A program made the translations under genes and the position numbers. A DNA stretch of 14,359 bases from JBGTBQ01 sp041749275 (GTDB lineage: Bacteria; Acidobacteriota; Blastocatellia; Pyrinomonadales; Pyrinomonadaceae). The notes beneath the pieces are model-generated. The model saw nothing but the letters and a program-made list of their open reading frames with translations. It made no database searches and was not told the origin of the DNA. The DNA lies in assembly GCA_041749275.1 (NCBI GenBank), contig JBGTBQ010000436.1:1-14359 (forward strand), in the 5' to 3' direction. This document shows positions 7,955 to 14,200 of the stretch, piece by piece (position 1 is the first letter of the stretch; each line of letters begins with the position of its first letter).

Positions 7955-7994
7955 CCTGGAGGGAGCGGCGGGCGCGCGCGACACAGGTGAGAGC

Positions 7995-8016
7995 CAACGG
8001 CGACTTTTTGCTGTTG
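7995..8016 (+). other. Small hairpin in the pilC-pilV interval
   Basis: CAACGGC (7995-8001) can pair with GCTGTTG (8010-8016), seven pairs including one G-U, around an eight-base loop that holds five T residues. No T-run follows the 3' arm, so it is not an intrinsic terminator. It lies about 27 bases before the ATG of the small Cys-rich ORF. A role in mRNA processing or in the leader of that ORF is possible but unproven. Confidence 0.25.
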
Positions 8017-8024
8017 AGCTTCGA

Positions 8025-8165
8025 GACGACCCTGTAAGCGCGATGAGGAAACCGCAAGAGATGAAAGAGACACGCAACGATGGTGGCCGCCAACACCAGC
8101 AATCCTCCGAGACCTTCGCACAGCACCTCAAAACGTGCGGGGCCTGCTGGAGCGGACGACCCTGT
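8025..8165 (+). repeat. 11-base direct repeat flanking the small Cys-rich ORF
   Basis: GACGACCCTGT occurs at 8025-8035 and again at 8155-8165, 130 bases apart. Each copy is followed by A/G then AG, so similarity reaches about 14 bases. The two copies lie in different reading frames of the small ORF, so they are not a coded protein repeat. Origin is unknown; a regulator site pair or a trace of a past duplication are both possible. Confidence 0.4.
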
Positions 8166-8198
8166 GAGACGGGTAAGAGATTGAAGAGGGGTAGATGA
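8043..8198 (+). CDS. Small Cys-rich, zinc-ribbon-like protein, coupled to the minor pilin gene
   Basis: An ORF of 51 codons starts at ATG 8043 (an alternative ATG at 8061 gives 45 residues). It stops at TGA 8196-8198, overlapping the next gene's start as ATGA, the same arrangement as the pilN-pilO pair. The protein is hydrophilic and basic and ends with the motif HLKTCGACWSGRPC. The His-x3-Cys-x2-Cys spacing plus a further Cys six residues later resembles a small zinc-binding knuckle such as that of ZAS-type anti-sigma factors, followed by G-K-R-L. No strong Shine-Dalgarno precedes either ATG, and the frame is open further upstream, so the start is uncertain. It fills an otherwise empty 240-base interval. 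I do not know the function. Zinc binding, regulation of the minor pilins, or chance are all possible; the overlap and Cys/His spacing favour a real gene. Confidence 0.45.
   Translation: MRKPQEMKETRNDGGRQHQQSSETFAQHLKTCGACWSGRPCETGKRLKRGR
8096..8150 (+). other. Nested inverted repeats within the pilC-pilV interval
   Basis: CCAGCA (8096-8101) is perfectly complementary to TGCTGG (8145-8150), and inside it CGCAC (8117-8121) to GTGCG (8135-8139). Together they could form a two-tier stem about 45 bases ahead of the minor-pilin start. The segment overlaps the small Cys-rich ORF, so the pairing may be incidental to coding. No T-run follows, so it is not a terminator. Confidence 0.25.
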
Positions 8199-8743
8199 GA
8201 GTAGAAAGACAAACGCCGAAGGTGAAGACGCGGGGGGGAGAGTCCGGCGCGATTCTCGTCGAGGCCATCATCGGCCTCGTCATCTTCACCGTCGTGCTCC
8301 TCTCCGCGGCCCAGTTCCTCCGCTGGAACGTCGAGCCCCTGCTCATGAAGGAGCGGCAGGACAAGGCGGCCAAGCAGGCTGAGTCACTCCTCAACGAACT
8401 CGCCGCGCGGAGGAACGCCGACCTCCCCGCCGGCGGAAGCTTCGCCGTCACGGCGCAGGGCGACCCGACCCGCAACGCGGACAACTCCGTCACGCTCAAC
8501 TGCACGACCAGCTACTGCGACCAGATCGTCGCCACCCCGCAGGCCGCCGGGACCGCGTTCGACTTCGTCCGCGCCGCCTTCGGAGCGGCGCCGCCCGCGA
8601 ACGGGATGCAGATTTACGTCCGGGCGTGGCGGGTCGAGACCGTAGACGCGGCGCGCAACTTCCGCCGCATCACCGTCGCCGTCTTCCCCGTAGGGTCGGG
8701 CGAGCCGCTGGCGGTACGCAAATCGGAAGTAGTGCAGAGGTGA
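8195..8743 (+). CDS. PilV/GspI-like minor prepilin
   Basis: This 182-residue protein has an atypical prepilin N-terminus. A hydrophilic 18-residue leader ends ...GGESG, followed by AILVEA and a hydrophobic helix (IIGLVIFTVVLLSAAQF) to about residue 43. Processing after Gly18 puts Ala at +1 and Glu at +5, so the Glu used for pairing with the previous subunit is retained even though the usual Phe is missing. A helical segment follows (KAAKQAESLLNELAARR), then a globular domain with two nearby cysteines in LNCTTSYC. The pattern is that of PilV/GspI-type minor pilins, which join a priming complex with PilX/GspK-like partners; one such partner starts at 11254. GAAGAGG at 8183-8189 precedes the ATG, which overlaps the small upstream ORF. 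The role in fibre initiation is inferred from the family. Confidence 0.75.
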   Translation: MRVERQTPKVKTRGGESGAILVEAIIGLVIFTVVLLSAAQFLRWNVEPLLMKERQDKAAKQAESLLNELAARRNADLPAGGSFAVTAQGDPTRNADNSVTLNCTTSYCDQIVATPQAAGTAFDFVRAAFGAAPPANGMQIYVRAWRVETVDAARNFRRITVAVFPVGSGEPLAVRKSEVVQR

Positions 8744-8765
8744 ATCGAACCGCGAGGCAGTTCTC

Positions 8766-8960
8766 ATGAAAGAAGGTGCCGGGCGCTCCGCGCTCAAATT
8801 ATTTCTCACATTCATGGCAGCCTGCCTCGCCCTGTTCGGGCTGCTCGCGGCCGCCGCGGAACTCTACCTTGAAGGGTCCGTGGCGATGGCCCTGGCCGCG
8901 CTCGCGGCCTTCGGGGCGGTGCGGCTCAAGGCGAGAAATGTCGCCGAGCAGAAAGGCTAA
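8766..8960 (+). CDS. Small two-helix membrane protein, function unknown
   Basis: This 64-residue protein has a short charged N-terminus (MKEGAGRSALK), two hydrophobic helices at about 9-31 and 37-53 separated by a short acidic turn (ELYLEG), and a basic C-terminal tail (RLKARNVAEQK). By the positive-inside rule both ends would be cytoplasmic. GAGG at 8752-8755 lies a short distance before the ATG, and the gene sits 22 bases after the minor pilin and 33 bases before the HD-GYP gene, in the same run. I recognise no family. Small proteins of this kind are often helpers of larger membrane complexes; a link to pilus assembly is suggested only by position. An overlapping frame starting at 8776 is longer but compositionally implausible. 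Confidence 0.65.
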   Translation: MKEGAGRSALKLFLTFMAACLALFGLLAAAAELYLEGSVAMALAALAAFGAVRLKARNVAEQKG

Positions 8961-8980
8961 CCAGAGGAACGGAAGAGGAC

Positions 8981-8986
8981 GAGGAG
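8981..8986 (+). promoter_or_regulatory. Ribosome binding site deciding a GTG start
   Basis: GAGGAG lies seven bases upstream of GTG at 8994. This supports GTG as the true start of the receiver-HD-GYP gene, as no in-frame ATG with a comparable site precedes the receiver domain. Confidence 0.7.
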
Positions 8987-8993
8987 ATTTATC

Positions 8994-10061
8994 GTGGCGT
9001 TCATCAAGGAAGAAAACGAAGAGACCCCAAACCAGAGAAACGGCGCGGCCCGGCACACCCCCCGCGTCCTCGTCGCCGACGACGACCCGAGCGTCCGGGT
9101 GCTCTTCCCCGAAATGCTGAGCGGCGACTACTACTGCCACGTCGTCACGTCGGCCGAGGAGGCGCAGGAAGTGCTGCACCAGGACGACGACTTCCAGCTC
9201 ATCGTCAGCGACGTGAGGATGGGAGGCATGAACGGCATCGATCTCGTCAGATACGTCCGCGCCCGCCACGCCCACATACCCGTCATCATCATGAGCGGCG
9301 CGGGCGAGATCGAGATCACCGTCGAGGCCTTCCGGGCCGGCGCCTGCGACTACATCTTCAAGCCCTTCGACATGATCGACATGGGTGACGCCGTCGTGCG
9401 CGCCCTGAATCGGCCCGCGCCCATCAGTGAGGAACAGATCAGGGAGATGCGCTGGAACGCCTCGGCGGCGGCGCTGGCCCTCGCACGCGGCTGCAAGGAC
9501 AACGAGACGAGCGGGCACGCGGCGAGGGTGGTTCACTTCAGCCTCCGCCTGGGGCGCGAGATGGGACTCGGCCACGAAGCGATGATTGCCTTAAAGCTCG
9601 GCTCACGCCTCCACGACATCGGCAAGATCGGCGTGGACGACCGCGTGCTGCGCAAGCCGACGAAGCTCGACGAAGGCGAGTGGGAACAGATGAAGCAGCA
9701 CCCGCGCAAAGGCATGGAATTAGTCATCGGCGCCGACCTGCCGGAGGCGGCGGCGCGGGTCGTCGGCCAGCATCACGAACAGTGGGACGGCTCCGGCTAT
9801 CCGCGCGGACTGCGCGGCGACGAGATAGACACACCCGCGCGCATCTTCTCCGTCATCGACGCCTTCGACGCCATCACTTCCGACCGCTGCTACCGCCGCG
9901 CGCAAAGCTACGAGGCGGCCCTCGCGGAACTCCGCAGGTGCTCCGGCACGCAATTCGACCCGGCGGTCGTCGAGGCTTTCGCCAGAGTCCCGCCGGGAGA
10001 CTGGGTCAGAATCAGAAGCCACTACGGAGACGACGAACACCTCGCTTCCGCGGTCGCCTGA
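8994..10061 (+). CDS. Response regulator with HD-GYP cyclic-di-GMP phosphodiesterase domain
   Basis: This 355-residue cytoplasmic protein starts at GTG. The receiver domain (about 24-138) has the acidic cluster D29-D31, phospho-acceptor Asp73, Ser101 and Lys123, so all switch residues are present. A short helical linker leads to an HD-GYP domain at about 170-335. It contains GH at 174-175, the HDIGK motif at 207-211, a metal-ligand His236, HH at 260-261 and DGSGYP at 265-270, followed by the DAFDAITSDRCYRRA helix. The catalytic metal ligands and the GYP triad are intact, so it should hydrolyse cyclic di-GMP (to pGpG or GMP). A partner histidine kinase is not encoded in the window. Placed between minor pilins and pilT, it probably ties phosphorylation-dependent c-di-GMP turnover to pilus activity. 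Only 19 bases separate it from pilT. Confidence 0.93.
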   Translation: MAFIKEENEETPNQRNGAARHTPRVLVADDDPSVRVLFPEMLSGDYYCHVVTSAEEAQEVLHQDDDFQLIVSDVRMGGMNGIDLVRYVRARHAHIPVIIMSGAGEIEITVEAFRAGACDYIFKPFDMIDMGDAVVRALNRPAPISEEQIREMRWNASAAALALARGCKDNETSGHAARVVHFSLRLGREMGLGHEAMIALKLGSRLHDIGKIGVDDRVLRKPTKLDEGEWEQMKQHPRKGMELVIGADLPEAAARVVGQHHEQWDGSGYPRGLRGDEIDTPARIFSVIDAFDAITSDRCYRRAQSYEAALAELRRCSGTQFDPAVVEAFARVPPGDWVRIRSHYGDDEHLASAVA

Positions 10062-10080
10062 AGCCGACACCGACAAGAAC

Positions 10081-11229
10081 ATGGATAACCCGTCACTAAC
10101 ACAACTGCTCGAATTAATGGTCAGACGCCGCGGCTCCGACCTCCACATCACGACCGGCTCCGCGCCCCGCATCCGGGTCGACGGCGACCTCCACCCGCTC
10201 GACGACTGCCTCCCGCTGACGGCCGAGACGGCGCGCGAACTCATCTACGCCCTGCTCACCCAGCCGCAGCGCGAGAGGTTCGAGGGCGAGCTCGAAATCG
10301 ACTTCTCCTTCGAGCTGACCGGCGTCTCGCGCTTCCGCGCCAACGTCTTCGACCAGCGCGGCGGCATCGCCGGCGTCTTCCGCGCCATCCCTTACGAGAT
10401 CAGGACGTTCGAGACCCTCGGACTGCCGCCGGTCGTAGACGGCCTGTGCGACCGCCCGCGCGGCCTCATCCTCGTCGCCGGGCCCACCGGCTCCGGCAAG
10501 TCCACGACGCTGGCGGCGATGATCGACAAGATCAACCGCGAGCGCCACAAGCACATCCTGACCATCGAAGACCCGGTCGAGTTCACCCACCGCCACAAGA
10601 ACTGCCTCGTCAACCAGCGCGAGGTCGGCGGCAACACGCGCGGCTTCGCCGAGGCGCTGCGCTCGGGACTGCGCCAGGACCCGGACGTGGTGCTCGTCGG
10701 CGAGCTGCGAGACCTCGAAACCATCGAGGCGGCGCTCCGCATCGCGGAGACCGGCCACCTCACCTTCGCCACGCTCCACACCAACACCGCGCCCTCGACC
10801 ATCACCCGCATCGTGGACGTCTTCCCGGCGATGCAGCAGCCGCAAGTGAGGACACAGCTCTCGCAGGTGCTCGAAGGCGTGCTGTGCCAGCAACTCCTGC
10901 CGCGCGCGGCGGGTGAAGGCCGGGTCATGGCGCTCGAAGTCATGGTGCCGAACTCGGCCATCAGGAACCTGATCCGCACCGACAAGATTCATTCCATCTA
11001 CTCGGTGATGTCGACGGGCCAGGGCGAGGAGATGCAGACCCTCAACCAGTCGCTCGCCGACCTCTACACGGCGGGGGAGATAGACCTGCCGAACGCCCTG
11101 AGGTGCTCGTCAGACCCGCTCGAGCTGAGGGAGATGATCGGGGCCAGGTCCGCGACCCTCTCCACCATGATCGGGACGGAAGGCGCCGGCACGGGGCGCG
11201 GCCTGCTGGCAGGCTCGCTCGGCAAATAA
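10081..11229 (+). CDS. pilT: PilT pilus retraction ATPase
   Basis: This 382-residue hexameric ATPase depolymerises the pilus for retraction and twitching. It starts MDNPSLTQLLELMVRRRGSD, typical of PilT, with SDLHIT near the N-terminus. Walker A is GPTGSGKST (134-142, Lys140), the Asp box is the canonical TIEDPVEF (161-168, Glu163), Walker B is VVLVGELRD (203-211, Glu208), and the His box is TGHLTFATLHTN (224-235). The AIRNLIR motif (293-299), diagnostic for retraction ATPases, is complete, and there is no tetracysteine site. The last ~35 residues form a Gly/Ala-rich extension. No clear Shine-Dalgarno precedes the ATG; the start is fixed by homology of the first residues, and coupling to the HD-GYP stop 19 bases upstream is likely. 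An adjoining pilU is not seen. Confidence 0.96.
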   Translation: MDNPSLTQLLELMVRRRGSDLHITTGSAPRIRVDGDLHPLDDCLPLTAETARELIYALLTQPQRERFEGELEIDFSFELTGVSRFRANVFDQRGGIAGVFRAIPYEIRTFETLGLPPVVDGLCDRPRGLILVAGPTGSGKSTTLAAMIDKINRERHKHILTIEDPVEFTHRHKNCLVNQREVGGNTRGFAEALRSGLRQDPDVVLVGELRDLETIEAALRIAETGHLTFATLHTNTAPSTITRIVDVFPAMQQPQVRTQLSQVLEGVLCQQLLPRAAGEGRVMALEVMVPNSAIRNLIRTDKIHSIYSVMSTGQGEEMQTLNQSLADLYTAGEIDLPNALRCSSDPLELREMIGARSATLSTMIGTEGAGTGRGLLAGSLGK

Positions 11230-11235
11230 GTCATT

Positions 11236-11242
11236 GAAGGAG
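11236..11242 (+). promoter_or_regulatory. Ribosome binding site of the Ig-repeat PilX-like gene
   Basis: GAAGGAG lies 11 bases before ATG 11254. An in-frame GTG at 11242 overlaps this site and so is a less likely start; it would add only four residues. Confidence 0.6.
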
Positions 11243-11253
11243 TGAACCCCCAG

Positions 11254-14200
11254 ATGGGAGACCGGAAGCCCGCGGCCACCCGCCGCAACGGTGAAGAAGG
11301 TTCGGCCATCATCGTCGCCCTCATCATGATGGCGGTACTGATGACCGTGTCGCTCGCGGCCACCTCCGTCCGCGTCGCCTCGGCGCGCGGGGCCGACAGC
11401 CGCGAGCGACAGCAGGACGAGTACTGGGGGGCGCGCTCCGGGGCTTCCGCCGTCGAGGCCAGCCTGCGGACTGACATCCCGGCGAGGTACGACGCCGACG
11501 TCGCCAGCGCCAAGCAGATGGCGGGAGCGCGCACGCTTCCGTCTTTCGACGGCCAGAGCATCACCACCTCTCAAAGCAGGCCGGTGATGAACACGGACGG
11601 CCAGCGCACGTCGAACGACATAGCCTCCTGCACGAGCCTTCTAGGTAACATCAACTCGTGGGCCTCGGCCCGCCTCCGGATAGCCGAGGCTTACGCGCAG
11701 CAACTCGGCCACAACGCGCGCGTGGCCGTCTTGCGCGAAGCCTTCAGGCCGCAACTCGCCGGGGGGAACGCCTTCGCCGAAGGGGCTTACGCGCTGGAGT
11801 TCTACATCGACGCCGCCGCTGGCGAGAACGGTCGCGTGCGCCCGTCCGGCCTCGTCATGCTCGGCCCGGCCGTACAGGGTTGCAACACCACCGTCACGCT
11901 CGACACGAGTCCGTCCACCATCACTCAGGGGCAGACAGCCTCCCTCGTAGTCACCTACGAGAGCGCCACCAGGATCGTCGTCACTGAATCGGGCGGGGCC
12001 GTCATCGCCAACCAGGTCGTCACGGAATCCGGCGCGACCCAGACAATCTCATTCAACGTCACGCCGGCGACGACGACCACCTACGTCGCCACCGCGACCA
12101 ACGCGACCGGCTGCCGGGCCGACTCCGCGCCGCAGACTCTCACGGTCACGATCCCGCCGCCGCGCATCGTCCTGTTCGAGGCGAACCCGAGCTGCATCAT
12201 CCTCGGCGGAAGTTCCACACTCCGCTGGACGATCCAAGGGGCCACGAGCGCGACCATCAACGGCGTGGCCGTCAACCCCACGAGCGGAAGCGGCCCGGTC
12301 AGCCCGACGGCCGACACCACCTACACGTTCGTCGCTTCCAACTCCAGCGGCTCGACGCAGGCCCAGGCCACCGTCTCGGTGACGATACCGCCGAGGGTCA
12401 ATGTGTTCGCGGCGGACGACTCGTGCGTCATCGCGGGCGCGAGTACGACGCTGCGATGGAACGTCTCGGACGCCGCGACGGTGACGATCAACGGCGCGCC
12501 CGTCAACTCCGCGAGTGGCTCGCTGACAGTGACGCCGGCGGCGAACACGACCTACACCATCGTCGCCACCGGGGCGGGCTGCGCCCCCCAGACCGTTCAG
12601 GCCCAAGTGTCGGTCAACGTCACCACACCGCCGCGAATCAACTCTTTCACCGGCGCGCCCACGACCATCATCCGTGGCTCCGGCGTCTCCGCGCTGCTCG
12701 CGTGGGACATCACCGGCGCGACCGGCGCGACCATCAACGGCGCTCCCGTGAACCCGTCGTCGGGCACCATGTCGGTCATGCCCAACGTGACGACCACCTA
12801 CACGCTCGTCGCGACGGGCGGCGGGTGCTCGCCGCAGCAGCGGCAGGCGACCGTCACCATCGTTGTCGAGGACGACCCCGGCCCCGGCTCCTGCCCGGCC
12901 ATCAACAGCCTGACGTCCGCGCCCAGTTGTCTCATCGCGGGGCAGAGCTCGCAGATCACGTGGGACGCTCAGGACGCCGACACCGTCACGCTCAACGGCT
13001 CGCCGGTGGCGCTGAGCGGCTCACTCAACGTCACGCCCGCGGCGACGACCGTCTACACGCTCGTGGCCGCGCGCGCGGGCTGCGCCCCGCAGCAGCGGCA
13101 GGTGACGGCGGAAGTCGCCACCCCGCCGACCATCAACTCATTCAGCGCCGCCCCCGACATCATCCAGCAGGGTCAGTTCACCTCGCTCCAGTGGAACGTC
13201 TCGGACGCGGCCAGCGTGACGATAGACGGCGTGCCTGTCAACCCGGCGTCGGGCAGCCTCTCCATCTCGCCGAATGCCACGCGCACCTACACCATCATCG
13301 CGACGGGCGCGGGTTGCTCGCCGCAGCAGCGGCAGGCGACCGTCACCATCACGGTCAACCCCTGCCCGACGATCAACTTCTTCTCGGCGAGCCCCCCCAA
13401 CGTGACGGCGGGCGGCAGCTCCGCCCTACAGTGGAGCGTCAGCAACGCCTCCGCCGTGACCATCAACGGGAGCCCGGTCGGAGCTTCCGGCAGTATGCCC
13501 ATCACGCCTGGCTCGACGACGAGCTACCGCCTCGTCGCCCAGAGCGCGAGCGGGGGCTGCGACGTCGAACAAACAATCACGGTGACGGTAGCGGCCTGCA
13601 CCGCACCCGAGATCGTGAGCTTCACGGCCAACCCGTCCTCCGTGATACAAGGGGCGGGCGGTATGGTCAGGCTCGCGTGGCAAATCAACGACCCTTCGGG
13701 GACCGGCGTCACGGTCTCCATCTCGCCCGGCGTCGGCGGCGGTCTTCCGCAAACCGGCTTCGTAGACATCTCCGCCCCGGCGGCAACGACCGAATACACC
13801 CTCACGGCAACGAGCGGCTGCGGGGCCTCGTCCACGCAACGCCTCACCGTCACCGTCACGGCCGACCCCGGCCCGTGCCCGCTCCCGGCACCCGGACAGC
13901 CCCAGTCGCAGGCCGCCTTCGCCGGCGCTGGCATGACCGAAGGCTCCTTCAGCGTCCCGACCAACTCGCTGATGAACATCGTCGCGCAGTATTACCCCGG
14001 AGGGCGCGTCACCTACCGCATCGTCCTCCAGACCGACGACGCCTCCCCGAGCGGCGACCCGTCAAACCCCGTCCTCTGGTTCGTGGGTTCGGGCAGCATG
14101 GGCAGCGGCGTCCGCTGGAGCTTGGCGGGCACCGTGTCCGTCGGACAGACTGGCTCCATCGTCATCACCGACCCGTCGGGCACCACCATCGCCACCGCGC

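Larger units (their letters stand above)
11884..13875 (+). repeat. Eight tandem Ig-like domain repeats in the PilX-like protein
   Basis: Approximate starts are 11884, 12160, 12394, 12634, 12898, 13129, 13369 and 13603, giving spacings of 231-276 bases. Domains share an opening IxxFxAxP, a tryptophan strand (LRWNV, LQWNV, ITWDA, LQWSV), an NG(A/S)PV hairpin, a SGSLxVxP turn and a closing TTYT(L/I)VATG. The first and eighth are the most divergent. A Cys before the tryptophan strand and a Gly-Cys near the end occur together in domains 3 and 5, allowing intradomain disulfides. Domains 4 and 6 keep only the second Cys. Short Pro-rich or acidic linkers (as at about 12871-12897) separate some units. 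Bacterial Ig-like repeats of this kind usually form extended stalks. Confidence 0.85.

Noticed and set aside
7995..8016. Intrinsic terminator after pilC
   Set aside because: The T-run lies in the hairpin loop, not after the 3' arm, and the downstream gene continues the same cluster.
7859..8212. Minus-strand ORF of 117 codons across the pilC-pilV interval
   Set aside because: It begins inside the pilV-like gene and ends within pilC on the opposite strand, with no binding site. The plus-strand 51-codon ORF with its ATGA overlap is the better explanation of the interval.
1..11229. Type II secretion system instead of type IV pilus
   Set aside because: A PilT with the retraction-type AIRNLIR motif and the PilN/PilO pair upstream of the secretin point to a retractable type IV pilus, although the PilP-position protein and the minor pilins have GspC/GspK-like traits.
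11658..11987. Plus-strand ORF of 109 codons in another frame inside the PilX-like gene
   Set aside because: It is His/Arg-rich shadow coding; the long plus-strand frame from 11254 has no interruption here.
12049..12606. Minus-strand ORF of 185 codons within the Ig-repeat region
   Set aside because: It is the reverse complement of repetitive Ig coding DNA; the plus-strand frame is continuous and has domain structure.
11884..13875. CRISPR array or non-coding tandem repeat
   Set aside because: Repeat units are about 240 bases, diverged and in one reading frame; they encode Ig-like protein domains.
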